Assembly (NCBI RefSeq): GCF_003667705.1
Contig: NZ_CP033019.1
Span: 3,410,001-3,474,000 of the forward strand
Direction: 5' to 3'
Origin: Janthinobacterium agaricidamnosum
GTDB taxonomy: Bacteria > Pseudomonadota > Gammaproteobacteria > Burkholderiales > Burkholderiaceae_D
DNA: 64,000 bases
Made by a program: the position numbers and the translations under genes. Below are positions 8,318 through 17,962 of the stretch, one piece after another. Numbering within the stretch: position 1 is the stretch's first letter; the number at the start of each line of letters is the position of its first letter. The notes under the pieces were generated by a model. The model was not told the origin of the DNA, ran no database searches, and worked only from the letters and a program-made list of their open reading frames with translations.

Positions 8318-11300
8318 TTACTCGATGCTGAGCACGCCCTGGTCCGAGCTCAGATACGTTCCTGCGCCATCGGCCGCTTCGGCCAGGCTCCAGGCGTAGC
8401 CGCCGGCCGCCGGTGCCGACGTCAACGCGTAGTGCGCGCCCGGTTTCAGTCCTGTCGCCAGGATGGCGCCGCCGGCATGGGTAGAGACCCAGTCCATGCG
8501 GGCGGCGGGCGCCACGTCGCGGTTGAACAGCACATGCAGCTGACTGCCCAGCAACAGCGCCTCGGTGTTGGCCGCGGCAGCCAGGCGTAAGGCGCTCGGC
8601 GCAGCGGCCGGTCCCGTGCCGCCGTCATTGTCGGCAACGGCCAGCACATGCAGGAAGTACTCGGGCGCGTTCAGGGCGGGCGCCGCGGGCGCCGCCACTT
8701 CCAGGCGCCAGACGCCGACATCGCTGGTCGACGATTGCTGCTTGCTGACCAGCGGCGTCTGATTGCGCCACAGGTAACTGCCATCGGCCTGGCGCCGGCG
8801 CACAGTGAAGCGGCAATCGGCGCCGTTGCCGGCAACAGCACCAGTTTCGAGATCGGTCTGCGCGCAGCCATTGCCCCCCTCCTGCGCACCGCCCACCTTG
8901 CGCACGCTGGCATTGAGCGGCAGGATCGTCTGCGCCGTCAGCATACCGCCGCCATTGCGAATGGTGGCGATGCGCTCCTGGCCGGCCTTGTAGCCCAGCT
9001 GGTACTGGCCATTGCCCAGCGCCGTCACGCCCGACGCGCCCGATACGGGATCATTTGCCGTGTGCAGCAGGAAGGTGGCCGGCAAGGCCTGCTTGCTGCG
9101 CACGCTATCGAAGACGACAGTGACCGGCTTGCCCCAGAACGATGGCGAGCGCAGGAACAGCACATTGCGCACGAAACCGTTGGCCATATCGAGCTTGCTG
9201 GACGCATAGGCCTTGCTTGCATTGCCGCTGGTGTAGGTGTACTGCGGCGTATTTTCGTAGCGGACGATGCCGTCGAGCGCATTCGGTCCCGCAGGGCTGA
9301 TTTCCTCGATCGTCGGATAGCCCTGTCTCGGCGCATAGAACCATTGGCCGCCGTCATTGCTGAATTCCCTGTCTCCGCGCGTGAACCGCTCGTTCTTGTC
9401 AAATATCAGCAGCGTATTGTGGGCAATGCTGCGCGTGTAGTAATTCCACCAGTGGCTGCTGCCATATTCTTCATACAAGCCCGTGTCGAGCAGCAGCGGA
9501 GCCTTGTAATTGAGCGAAAAACTGTTCTGGTCGAAGTGCTGGTGATTTTCCGCGATAAAGGACGTCGATTTGAATTCCAGTAACGTGGCATTCGCATAGT
9601 CCCAGCTATCACGCATCAGCACCTGGCCCGACGTCCTGAAATGGCGCGACAGTTCCAGCGATTCCAGCGGCGCCGCCGGCAGTTGAACGGGCCACAACAG
9701 CCGTTCCAGTATCAAGGCATCGTGCGCGCTGCGCGACGCCACGACATGCTCGCGATAAAACTTCCCTGCCACGCCATCGGCCGTATCCGTCACCGCGCCC
9801 AGCGCCAGCTGCCCGATCAATGTGCTGCCGAGCGGCGTTGTGAAATTGTCGCCGCTGGCGGGAAAGCTGCCGTCATGGCGCAAGCCGTAGATATACGGAT
9901 AAATCAGCCTGGCTTGCCAGTCGGCCTGCAACAGGGGCGCCGTGCCCGTACTTTCCAGCGCGCTGCGCCACAGGAGCAGGCGCTCGGGAATGCTCGATAC
10001 ACCATAGGCAAAGCCCATATGGTGGCCGCCGTCGACCGAAATCAGGGCGCGTGCCGCAAGAAAGCCCTTTTCGTAGTGCGCATACGACGTTTCAATCATC
10101 GGCAACACTTCCGGATGCTCGTCGACGATGGCCAGCAAGCCGACGGTGACATTATTGACGGCGCTGAACGGGTGGCCGCTGATATAGAAACCGGCGATGG
10201 ACGGCTTCGATTCGCTGCGGTCCCACTGTTCATACACGGGCTTCTTCTTGCAATCAAAACTGGTGCTGGTGATATATAACTGCTGATAGCCGCACATCGA
10301 GACAAACAGATTCTCGTGCCCCTGGCCCGTATCGGCGGCGATCGTTTCCTTGATTCGCTGCGCCGTCAGGTCGCGGTAGGTGCCGAAGCCCACGGCGTCG
10401 GGCACGGCGCGCGCGCCCGTTTCGGCAAACAGCCAGTCGTACAGGATGCCCATGGCGCCGACGCGCCCGCCCGACGACCACTCGCCGCCGGCCACGGGGG
10501 GCGTCACCAGCAGCTTGTCGAGGTAATTCAGGGCGCCATTCAGATATTTCGCATTGCCCGTCAGGCGGTAGGCCATGGCCAGCATCTGCGCAGTTTCATA
10601 AATCGTGCCGCGGCTGCCGGTGGCCACGTTGCACAGCTCCGGCACGCCGCTGGCAGGGGGAATCAGCGGGCAGGCTTGAAGCGTGCTCACCCGTACGTCG
10701 ACACGCTCCATGAAGCCGTACCAGGCCTTGTTGAGCAAAGCATCCATCGCCGGTGCTTGCCACAATTCATGGCCAGCGCCATCGAGCAAACGGAAATTGC
10801 GCATGGTTTCGTTGCGCCGCATGCCTATCCTGCTGATCTGCCCATCCGCCTTCCATTCCATCGGTAGCGTGGCGCTGGTGCCGTCGACCGTTCTCCAGCC
10901 CGTGGGCACGGCAACGCCATTGACTCTCAAGTCAACTTTATGGGTCTGGCTGTTCCATGACAACTGGATGTTCGACCAGACATCGGGTTTCAAATCGATC
11001 CTGGCGACAGACAGATACTGGTCCAGTCCATTGACCTGGAAACCGACCTGGAAACCGAGGCTTTCCCCCGCCGCGCCGGCAGGGCTATCGTAGGAATCGA
11101 CGTGGCGGATAAAAAAGCCGTTGCGGCTCGGACTGAATTCGCCAAAAATCGGCTGGTTGACGCTATCGAGCGGATCCTTGCGCCCGGCGAACAGCTCCAG
11201 GCTGATGCTGCCGCCTGCGGCTGGGAATGCGGCCGGCAGATTTGGCAATTGCGGTTTCAGCGCATCGAAACTGGCTTGATTCAGGAATAGCCGCGGATGG

Positions 11301-11425
11301 CCTTGCTTGATCGGCGCTGGCAATTGCGCCATCGCGGTAGAGGCAAGCAGGCAAAACATGCCGAGCATGGCATGCGCCATTTTCCTCGGCAAGAACGGTA
11401 TACCGCTTCGGCGATGGTGAAACAT
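8318..11425 (-). CDS. Secreted heparinase II/III-like polysaccharide lyase
   Basis: A large secreted protein of about 1035 residues. A signal peptide ends AMLGMFCLLASTAMA-Q. Residues about 60-190 look like a LamG/concanavalin-type jelly roll, followed by an alpha/alpha-toroid and a heparinase II/III-type beta-sandwich carrying NHQHFDQNSFSLNYK and the downstream RSIAHNTLLIFD. These two blocks hold the His/Asp/Tyr residues expected for polysaccharide lyases and recur in the second enzyme near 36-39 kb. The start is uncertain: in-frame ATGs exist at 11476, 11446, 11425 and 11380 and none has a good ribosome binding site. 11425 gives a plausible basic n-region. The substrate is unknown, probably a uronic-acid-containing polymer. 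Confidence 0.8.
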   Translation of the reverse strand: MFHHRRSGIPFLPRKMAHAMLGMFCLLASTAMAQLPAPIKQGHPRLFLNQASFDALKPQLPNLPAAFPAAGGSISLELFAGRKDPLDSVNQPIFGEFSPSRNGFFIRHVDSYDSPAGAAGESLGFQVGFQVNGLDQYLSVARIDLKPDVWSNIQLSWNSQTHKVDLRVNGVAVPTGWRTVDGTSATLPMEWKADGQISRIGMRRNETMRNFRLLDGAGHELWQAPAMDALLNKAWYGFMERVDVRVSTLQACPLIPPASGVPELCNVATGSRGTIYETAQMLAMAYRLTGNAKYLNGALNYLDKLLVTPPVAGGEWSSGGRVGAMGILYDWLFAETGARAVPDAVGFGTYRDLTAQRIKETIAADTGQGHENLFVSMCGYQQLYITSTSFDCKKKPVYEQWDRSESKPSIAGFYISGHPFSAVNNVTVGLLAIVDEHPEVLPMIETSYAHYEKGFLAARALISVDGGHHMGFAYGVSSIPERLLLWRSALESTGTAPLLQADWQARLIYPYIYGLRHDGSFPASGDNFTTPLGSTLIGQLALGAVTDTADGVAGKFYREHVVASRSAHDALILERLLWPVQLPAAPLESLELSRHFRTSGQVLMRDSWDYANATLLEFKSTSFIAENHQHFDQNSFSLNYKAPLLLDTGLYEEYGSSHWWNYYTRSIAHNTLLIFDKNERFTRGDREFSNDGGQWFYAPRQGYPTIEEISPAGPNALDGIVRYENTPQYTYTSGNASKAYASSKLDMANGFVRNVLFLRSPSFWGKPVTVVFDSVRSKQALPATFLLHTANDPVSGASGVTALGNGQYQLGYKAGQERIATIRNGGGMLTAQTILPLNASVRKVGGAQEGGNGCAQTDLETGAVAGNGADCRFTVRRRQADGSYLWRNQTPLVSKQQSSTSDVGVWRLEVAAPAAPALNAPEYFLHVLAVADNDGGTGPAAAPSALRLAAAANTEALLLGSQLHVLFNRDVAPAARMDWVSTHAGGAILATGLKPGAHYALTSAPAAGGYAWSLAEAADGAGTYLSSDQGVLSIE

Positions 11426-11679
11426 TGTTTTTTGTTGGCGAATCATTTGACTTTGCACACGGGCTCCCGGAATCATCCAGTTAATAAAAAAACCATATGC
11501 CGAATACTGCCATACAATTTTTTAAAAAAGCCAATAGTGACTATCAAATAACAAATTATTGAAAGAAAATATAAGCAGTCAGAATGATCACGAAGAATTA
11601 ATCTTTCCGATCAAAAACAAACAATTCCTTCAACACATTCCAATTGCAACAGGCCTGCCCCAGGCAGCCGGCCATGCCC

Positions 11680-12168
11680 TCAAGGCTCAGGCGGACGGTG
11701 CCCCATAGCATGCGTGGCCATCTTCAGATACAGGAACGATTGCTCCTCACTGTGCGCGTAGCCCATCTGTCCTTCGGCCAGGGCGACGGATTTCTGCTGC
11801 AGCGCTTCCGGGTATTCGAGGTCGCAGGCAGCGTCGAGCCAGTAGCGCGCCCTGGCTTCGTCGGTATCGAGCAGCAGGTTCGCCACGATGAACATGGCGG
11901 GCGCCACGCCCCGCTGCGCGGCAAGTTCCAGCCAGCGCAGCGCGGCGCCGCCGTCCTGCGGTCCGCCCATGCCGTTCTTGAGCATCAAACCCAGGTAATA
12001 CGCGGCGGGACCGCTGCCCTGCCCCGCCTCGCGTTCAAACAGGATGCGCGCCTGCGGCTGGGCCGCGACTCCCGCGCGCATCAGGGTCTTGGCCTGGGCC
12101 GTCAGGTCCGGCCCTGCCGATGCCAGCGGCGATGCGGCCAGGGCGATGGCACACAACCATGCCTTCAT
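11680..12168 (-). CDS. Exported Sel1-like repeat protein
   Basis: A 162-residue protein with a signal peptide (cleavage near ASA-G at residue 19). The mature part has Sel1/TPR-like helical repeats (AAYYLGLMLKNGMGGPQDGGAALRW, then APAMFIVANLLLD...ARYWLDAAC). Such repeats usually bind other proteins in the periplasm. Its ATG overlaps the stop codon of the upstream nucleotidase gene (ATGA at 12165-12168), so the two are translated together. The shared job is unknown. Confidence 0.8.
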   Translation of the reverse strand: MKAWLCAIALAASPLASAGPDLTAQAKTLMRAGVAAQPQARILFEREAGQGSGPAAYYLGLMLKNGMGGPQDGGAALRWLELAAQRGVAPAMFIVANLLLDTDEARARYWLDAACDLEYPEALQQKSVALAEGQMGYAHSEEQSFLYLKMATHAMGHRPPEP

Positions 12169-14210
12169 TTCGACAAGTCGAGCTGGTACAGCGCAAAGCC
12201 CTTGCCTGCGCCATCGTCAGCTTTCAGCTGCGTGACGTTGTCGATGCCGGCCGCTTTCGCCAGGTCGATCACGCCCGGCGCCGAATGGAACACCACCGGG
12301 CCTTTGGTGGCAGCTTTGGCGAAGCGCCAGCTGCGCGCCGAACCGTTTTTCGCGCGCGTCAGGTTTTTCTGCTGCGTCACATACGCGATCAAGAGTTCGC
12401 GGTTGTTGTCGGGCGAGGCCACCACCGTCTTGCTGCCGTCGAGGCCAGGGAAATTGCCGCCGCCGCTGGCGCGGTAGTTATTCGTCGCGATGAGGAACTC
12501 CTGGCTGGAATCCACGGGCTTGCCCTTGTACGTCAGCGCCTGGATGCGCCGGCCCGGCGGCTGCGTGACGTCGATCTGGTAGCGCACGTCGGCGCTGGTG
12601 ATGGCGTCAAAGTTGTAGCTTGGATGGGCCGTGTTGACCAGTTCCTGCGCTTCCAGCTTGTGCGGATCGATGGTATTGAAGCGCCGCGCCGACTGTTCCA
12701 GCCAGGCCTTCAGCTCCGCGCCATTCATCTTCACGCCGTACAGCGCGTTCGGATACAAATACAGGTCGGCCGCATTGTTCAGCGCCACATTGCCCGCCTT
12801 CACGTCCGTGTAGTCGGACACGCCGGCCGAGCCGCTCTTGAACGGCGACGACATCGACAGCACGGGCAAGTGCGCGTACTGCGGCAGGTTCGCCTTCACA
12901 TACGCGGCCAGATAGCTCGATTGCGCCTGGTTCACGACCTCGATGGCGCTGACGTCGCCCACGTCGGCGAAATACGTCGACATGCGGAAATCCGTGGCGC
13001 CGACCGGTGTCTGTACGTAGGCGATCGTGGCCGCGTGCTCCTCGGCCACCAGTGTGGCGATGGCTGCATCGGGCTGCACGTAACTCTTGTCCGCGTTCTG
13101 GATGCCGCGCGCTTCCACCGTCGTGGCGCTCTTGTCGACCACCCACTGCTTGCCGTCGTGACGCAGGCGCAAGCCGATCACGCCCAGGTGCTTGCCCCAC
13201 AAATTGGCCATCACGGTGGGCACGCCGTTGACCAATCCTTTGACCTTGTCGACGCCGGGCAAATTAAACTGCGGCACCGTGCTGGCCGCGTTCGGAAACA
13301 GCTGGTGCGAGTGGCCGATCAGCATGGCGTCCACGCCCGGCACTTGCGACAGATAGTAATTACCGTTTTCCATGGTGGCCGAATACGGGCTGTCATCGAG
13401 ACCGCCGTGCGAAATGGCCACCACCAGTTCGGCGCCTTTCGCGCGCATCTCGGGAATGAATTTTTCCGCCGTCTCGCGCACGCCCTGCGTATAGACGCGC
13501 CCTTCCAGCCAACGCTTGTCCCAGGCCATGATGGTGGGCGGCGCGAAGCTGATGATGCCCACCTTCACGCTGCTGGTCACCGGTTTTCCATCGGGACCGG
13601 TGGCCGTGATCTGCTTGTCGATGATGTGATACGGTGCAAACAGGGGCTTGCCCGTCCTGGTGCTGTAGACGTTGGCCAGCACTTGCGGGAACGCGGGACC
13701 GGCGCAGCGCGGCTTGCCGGCATCGACGCTGTCGACGTCGAAGCGGTTGCCCGTCACCTGGCTCAAAAATGCGAGGCCGTAGTTGAATTCATGGTTGCCG
13801 ATGCCGCCGCCGTCCACTTTCAGCAAATTCATCGCCTTGTAGATGGCCAGGGTCTGGTCGCAGGCGAGCGGTTTTACCAGTGCCTGGTAGTCGGCCAGCG
13901 CCGTGCCCTGGATGGTGTCGCCGTTGTCGAGCAGCAAATTGTTCGGGAATTGGGCACGCGCCTGGGCGATCAGGGCCGCCGTGCGTTCCAGGCCGATCGA
14001 CGGTTCCGCCTGCAGCTTGTAGTAGTCATAACTGAGCACATTCGCGTGCAAGTCCGTCGTCTCCAGCAGGGCCAGGGTGGCGCTGCTGCCGGCCGGCGCG
14101 GCCGAAGGCGCCCGCGCGGGTCCCATGGCGGCGGGCGGCAAGGCGCCGCAGCCGGCCAGCAGCAACGGTAACAAGGCGAGACGGGGCAGTTGACGCAGGG
14201 GGTGGCGCAT
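12165..14210 (-). CDS. cpdB: 2',3'-cyclic-nucleotide 2'-phosphodiesterase/3'-nucleotidase, lipoprotein form
   Basis: A 681-residue CpdB-type enzyme that hydrolyses 2',3'-cyclic nucleotides and 3'-nucleotides outside the cytoplasm. The metallophosphatase domain shows TTDLHANV, NHEFNYG and IGHSHQLF, and the C-terminal half is a 5'-nucleotidase-type substrate domain (ATNNYRASGGGNFPGL). The chosen start gives a lipoprotein signal with LAGC and Cys21, so it is probably membrane-anchored, whereas E. coli CpdB is a soluble periplasmic protein. AGGAAC precedes this ATG. Its stop overlaps the start of the Sel1-like gene. Confidence 0.9.
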   Translation of the reverse strand: MRHPLRQLPRLALLPLLLAGCGALPPAAMGPARAPSAAPAGSSATLALLETTDLHANVLSYDYYKLQAEPSIGLERTAALIAQARAQFPNNLLLDNGDTIQGTALADYQALVKPLACDQTLAIYKAMNLLKVDGGGIGNHEFNYGLAFLSQVTGNRFDVDSVDAGKPRCAGPAFPQVLANVYSTRTGKPLFAPYHIIDKQITATGPDGKPVTSSVKVGIISFAPPTIMAWDKRWLEGRVYTQGVRETAEKFIPEMRAKGAELVVAISHGGLDDSPYSATMENGNYYLSQVPGVDAMLIGHSHQLFPNAASTVPQFNLPGVDKVKGLVNGVPTVMANLWGKHLGVIGLRLRHDGKQWVVDKSATTVEARGIQNADKSYVQPDAAIATLVAEEHAATIAYVQTPVGATDFRMSTYFADVGDVSAIEVVNQAQSSYLAAYVKANLPQYAHLPVLSMSSPFKSGSAGVSDYTDVKAGNVALNNAADLYLYPNALYGVKMNGAELKAWLEQSARRFNTIDPHKLEAQELVNTAHPSYNFDAITSADVRYQIDVTQPPGRRIQALTYKGKPVDSSQEFLIATNNYRASGGGNFPGLDGSKTVVASPDNNRELLIAYVTQQKNLTRAKNGSARSWRFAKAATKGPVVFHSAPGVIDLAKAAGIDNVTQLKADDGAGKGFALYQLDLSK

Positions 14211-14370
14211 GAGATGTTCCTGTGGAAAGACAATATCGCCAGCATCATACGCAGCACGATAGCCATCATCAAGGCAAAAATATTGTCGCAAATACAGCAA
14301 AATACGCATTTTATTGCCCCGCGCGGCCGCAATTGCGCTGCGGCGGCAGCGGAAACGCGCCGCGCTCGCG

Positions 14371-14376
14371 TATAAT
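14371..14376 (+). promoter_or_regulatory. Possible -10 box of prfB
   Basis: A perfect TATAAT lies 37 bp before the prfB start codon in the divergent region with cpdB. No clear -35 partner was found. Confidence 0.35.
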
Positions 14377-14412
14377 TCAGGGTTTGATTTCACCATAGAA
14401 GACCAGAACATT

Positions 14413-15517
14413 ATGGAAGCCGAACGCATCAATATCATCTCCGCCCTGCTCAACGACCTGACGGTCCGCGAAGCCGAACTTCGGAGGTATCTTTGACTTC
14501 ACTGTCAAGTCGGAGAAACTAGAGCAAGTCAACGAAGAGCTGGAAGATCCCACCGTCTGGAACGATCCCAAGCGCGCCCAGGACCTCGGTAAAGAGAAGA
14601 AGGCGCTGGAAGCGATCGTCTTCACGCTGACCAAGGCCGATGCCGACCTGCGCGACACCCGCGACCTGTTCGACATGGCCCGTGAAGAAGGCGACGACGA
14701 GACCCTGGAAGCGATCGAGCAGGACGTGCAGGAAATCCGCAAGGTCATCGAAAGCATGGAATTCCGCCGGATGTTCAACAATCCGATGGACCCGAACAAC
14801 TGCTTCATCGACATCCAGGCCGGCGCCGGCGGCACGGAAGCCCAGGACTGGGCTTCGATGCTGCTGCGCCAGTACCTGCGCTATTGCGAACGCAAGGGTT
14901 TTAAAGTTGAAATCCTCGAGCAGTCCGACGGCGAAGTCGCTGGCATCAAGACGGCCACCCTGAAGGTCGAGGGCGATCACGCCTACGGCTTCCTGCGCAC
15001 GGAAACGGGCGTGCACCGCCTGGTGCGCAAGTCGCCGTTCGACTCGGCCAACGGCCGCCACACGTCGTTCACGTCGCTGTTCGTGTATCCGGAAGTCGAC
15101 GATTCGATCGAGATCGACGTCAACCCGGCCGATATCCGCGTCGATACCTACCGCGCGTCGGGAGCCGGCGGTCAGCACATCAACAAGACCGACTCCGCCG
15201 TCCGCATGACCCACGCACCGACCGGCATCGTGGTGCAGTGCCAGAACGACCGTTCGCAGCACCGCAACCGCGCCGAAGCGATGGAAATGTTGAAAGCGAA
15301 ACTGTACGAGCATGAACTGCGCAAGCGCATGAGCGAACAGCAAAAGCTGGAAGACTCGAAGACGGATGTGGGCTGGGGTCACCAGATCCGCTCCTACGTG
15401 CTGGACCAGTCCCGCATCAAGGACTTGCGCACCGGTTTCGAGACGGGCAATACCAAGGGCGTGCTCGATGGCGACATCGACGACTTCATCTCCGCCTCGC
15501 TCAAGCAAGGCGTATAA
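14413..15517 (+). CDS. prfB: Peptide chain release factor 2, made by +1 programmed frameshift
   Basis: Release factor 2, which terminates translation at UGA and UAA. The gene is in two frames: 27 codons end at CTT (14491-14493) followed by an in-frame TGA (14494-14496). Reading resumes in the +1 frame at GAC (14495), giving 367 residues, like E. coli RF2 (365). The stop-recognition SPF tripeptide is at residues 207-209 and the catalytic GGQ at 252-254 ([15 protein letters not shown]). The HAD phosphatase gene follows after 2 bp and lysS after that, so the three probably form an operon. This is not a pseudogene; low RF2 causes the frameshift and so restores RF2. Confidence 0.96.
14482..14497 (+). 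promoter_or_regulatory. RF2 autoregulatory frameshift site
   Basis: The site reads CGGAGG TAT CTT TGA C. GGAGG (14483-14487) is the internal Shine-Dalgarno sequence three bases before CTT, and the slippery codon CTT is followed by TGA and C, a weak termination context. The ribosome slips from CTT to TTT. All elements of the E. coli signal are present. Confidence 0.93.
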
Positions 15518-15519
15518 GG

Positions 15520-16221
15520 ATGAACGCATCCGCTCCGGCACTGGCGCAGCGCGCCTTCCTGTTCGACATGGATGGCACGATCGTCGACAACATGGCCTTC
15601 CACACGACATCGTGGCTGGCGTTCTTTGAACGCCACGGCCATGCGCTGGATGCGGACGCCTTTTTCCGCGACACGGCGGGACGGCAGGGACACGAAATCA
15701 TCGCCAAGTATCTGGGCGAGGATGCCGACCACGTCACCCTGCTGGCGGAAAAGGAAGTCGTCTACCGCGAACTGTATGGCCCGCACCTGGCCACGGTGCT
15801 TGGCTTCGACCGGCTGATCGCCAGCGCGCGCCAGCATGGCGTGGGGCTGGTGGTGGGCACGGCCGCGCCAAACGAGAATATCGCGTTCACGCTCGACGGC
15901 CTGGACCTGCGCCACCGCTTCGACGCCATCGTCGGCGCCGCCGACGTGGAACGGGGCAAGCCGCACCCGGACGTGTTCCTGAAAGGCGCACAGCTGGCCG
16001 GCGCGCTGCCGCAAGACTGCATCGTCTTCGAAGATGCGCCCCTGGGCGTGGAAGCGGCGCGCCGTGCCGGCATGCGCGTCGTGGTACTCACCACCACCCT
16101 GCCGGCCGAGGCGTTTGCCGCATTCGACAACATCATTGCCATCGTGCCGAATTTCTCCGCACTCGACGTCGACGCACTGTTTGCCAGCGTGGCGCCAGCG
16201 CCGGCACCACATCATCAATAA
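15520..16221 (+). CDS. HAD-superfamily phosphatase (phosphoglycolate phosphatase/phosphoglucomutase-like)
   Basis: A 233-residue HAD hydrolase of the subfamily with a helical cap. Motif I is FLFDMDGTIVDN (Asp15, Asp17), motif II is VVGTAAP, the motif III lysine is in RGKPHPDVF, and motif IV is VFEDAPLGVEAARRAG. It acts on a small phosphorylated metabolite; phosphoglycolate, beta-phosphoglucose and related sugar phosphates are all possible. It sits between prfB (2-bp gap) and lysS (18-bp gap). Confidence 0.88.
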   Translation: MNASAPALAQRAFLFDMDGTIVDNMAFHTTSWLAFFERHGHALDADAFFRDTAGRQGHEIIAKYLGEDADHVTLLAEKEVVYRELYGPHLATVLGFDRLIASARQHGVGLVVGTAAPNENIAFTLDGLDLRHRFDAIVGAADVERGKPHPDVFLKGAQLAGALPQDCIVFEDAPLGVEAARRAGMRVVVLTTTLPAEAFAAFDNIIAIVPNFSALDVDALFASVAPAPAPHHQ

Positions 16222-16239
16222 TCACCAACGAAGAACACC

Positions 16240-17769
16240 ATGACTACGGATATCCAAGAACAAGCCGCCGCCCCCGATGAAAACAAGATCATCGCCGAGC
16301 GCCGCGTCAAGCTGGCCGCACTGCGCGAACAAGGCGTCGCCTTCCCGAACGATTTCCGCCCCGAACACAAGGCGGCCGATCTGCACGCGCAATACGGCGG
16401 CAAGACGCGCGAAGAACTGGAAGCCGAACCTGTCACCGTGGTGCTGGCCGGCCGCATGATGCTCAAGCGCGAAGCGGGCAAGAAAGCCGCCTTCGCCACC
16501 CTGCAAGACGCTTCCGGCCCGAAGGCCGACGGCCGCATCCAGATCTACGCCACGCTTGATCTCACCGGCGAAGCGGCCATGGCCGCCCTGCACCACTATG
16601 ACCTGGGCGATATCCTGGGCGTGACGGGCACCCTGTTCAAGACCAAGACGGACGAACTGACCATCAAGGTCACCGAACTGCGCCTGATCACCAAGTCGCT
16701 GCGCCCGCTGCCGGACAAATTCCACGGCCTGGCCGACCAGGAAACGAAGTACCGCCAGCGCTACGTCGATCTGATCATGAACGAAGAGACGCGCCGCACC
16801 TTCAAGGCGCGTACCGCCGCCATCTCGTCGATCCGCCGCTTCATGGAAAAGAACGAGTTCATGGAAGTGGAAACGCCGATGCTGCACACGATTCCGGGCG
16901 GCGCTGCGGCCAAGCCGTTCATCACGCACCACAATGCGCTCGACATGCAGATGTTCCTGCGCATCGCGCCCGAGCTGTACCTGAAGCGCCTGGTCGTGGG
17001 CGGCTTCGACCGCGTGTTCGAGATCAACCGTAACTTCCGCAACGAAGGCGTGTCGATCCGTCACAACCCGGAATTCACGATGATGGAATTCTACGCGGCC
17101 TACACCGACTACAAATGGCTGATGGATTTCACGGAAGCCGTCATCCGCCAGGCCGCCATCGACGCGCACGGCACCGCCACCCTGACCTACGGCGGCCGCG
17201 AACTCGATTTGGCAAAACCGTTCCACCGCCTGACCATCGTCGAAGCGATCAACAAGTACGCGCCGGGCTACACGCCGGAGCAGTTGAACGATGCGGAATT
17301 CATCAAGGAAGAGCTGAAGAAATTCGGCGTCAAGCCGTTCGCCACGGCCGGCCTGGGCGCGCTGCAACTGGCGCTGTTCGAAGAGACGGCTGAAGCGCAG
17401 CTGTGGGAACCGACCTACATCATCGACTACCCTGTTGAAGTGTCGCCACTGGCGCGCGCTTCCGACACGGTGGCCGGCATCACCGAACGTTTTGAACTGT
17501 TCATGGTGGGCCGCGAGATCGCCAACGGCTTCTCCGAGTTGAACGACGCGGAAGACCAGTCGGCACGCTTCCTGGCGCAAGTGGCCGCCAAGGACGCCGG
17601 CGATGAAGAGGCGATGTTCTACGACGCCGACTACATCCGCGCGCTGGAATACGGCATGCCGCCAGCCGGCGGCTGCGGCATCGGCATCGACCGCCTGATG
17701 ATGATCATCACGGATTCTCCGAACATCCGCGACGTCCTGCTGTTCCCTCACTTGCGCCGCGAAGAGTGA
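16240..17769 (+). CDS. lysS: Lysyl-tRNA synthetase, class II
   Basis: A 509-residue class II lysyl-tRNA synthetase that charges tRNA-Lys. The N-terminal OB fold (about 60-160) binds the anticodon. The catalytic domain shows the class II signatures: motif 1 around [21 protein letters not shown], motif 2 [20 protein letters not shown] and motif 3 [11 protein letters not shown]. It ends the prfB operon and is followed by a palindromic element and a strong bidirectional terminator. Length and motifs are standard. Confidence 0.97.
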   Translation: MTTDIQEQAAAPDENKIIAERRVKLAALREQGVAFPNDFRPEHKAADLHAQYGGKTREELEAEPVTVVLAGRMMLKREAGKKAAFATLQDASGPKADGRIQIYATLDLTGEAAMAALHHYDLGDILGVTGTLFKTKTDELTIKVTELRLITKSLRPLPDKFHGLADQETKYRQRYVDLIMNEETRRTFKARTAAISSIRRFMEKNEFMEVETPMLHTIPGGAAAKPFITHHNALDMQMFLRIAPELYLKRLVVGGFDRVFEINRNFRNEGVSIRHNPEFTMMEFYAAYTDYKWLMDFTEAVIRQAAIDAHGTATLTYGGRELDLAKPFHRLTIVEAINKYAPGYTPEQLNDAEFIKEELKKFGVKPFATAGLGALQLALFEETAEAQLWEPTYIIDYPVEVSPLARASDTVAGITERFELFMVGREIANGFSELNDAEDQSARFLAQVAAKDAGDEEAMFYDADYIRALEYGMPPAGGCGIGIDRLMMIITDSPNIRDVLLFPHLRREE

Positions 17770-17775
17770 TGAACA

Positions 17776-17885
17776 CCTGAAAAATCTACTGCGCGTCGCG
17801 ATTTGCGGCCTGCGATGCTCACTGTGCTATAGCACAGTTGCGCTTCTTAGCCGCAACTCCCATCCGCTCGCTACGATTTTTCAGG
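17776..17885. repeat. Long palindromic intergenic element, copy 1
   Basis: A 110-bp imperfect inverted repeat starting six bases after lysS. Outer arms CCTGAAAAATC and GATTTTTCAGG are perfect complements, inner arms TTGCGGC and GCCGCAA pair, and the centre is the perfect palindrome ACTGTGCTATAGCACAGT (17821-17838). A second copy lies at 55598-55697 with clear sequence identity over about 100 bp. It has no coding capacity and is probably a dispersed REP/MITE-like element or a structured 3' UTR. Confidence 0.75.
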
Positions 17886-17903
17886 CGTTCGATGCTTCAA
17901 GGC

Positions 17904-17945
17904 AAAAAAAAAGCCGCCTGATTTTTTTAATCAGGCGGCTTTTTT
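17904..17945. terminator. Bidirectional terminator between lysS and the sugar-acid operon
   Basis: A perfect 12-bp stem (17912-17923 with 17929-17940), loop TTTTT, with a T-run on the plus strand and a run of nine A (T on the minus strand) on the other side. It ends lysS and the convergent nine-gene operon. Confidence 0.92.
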
Positions 17946-17962
17946 ACTTATGCGGCCTGCCG

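Noticed and set aside
14314-14496. Short separate gene or broken prfB
   Set aside because: The in-frame TGA is the regulatory frameshift signal of RF2, not a gene end or mutation.
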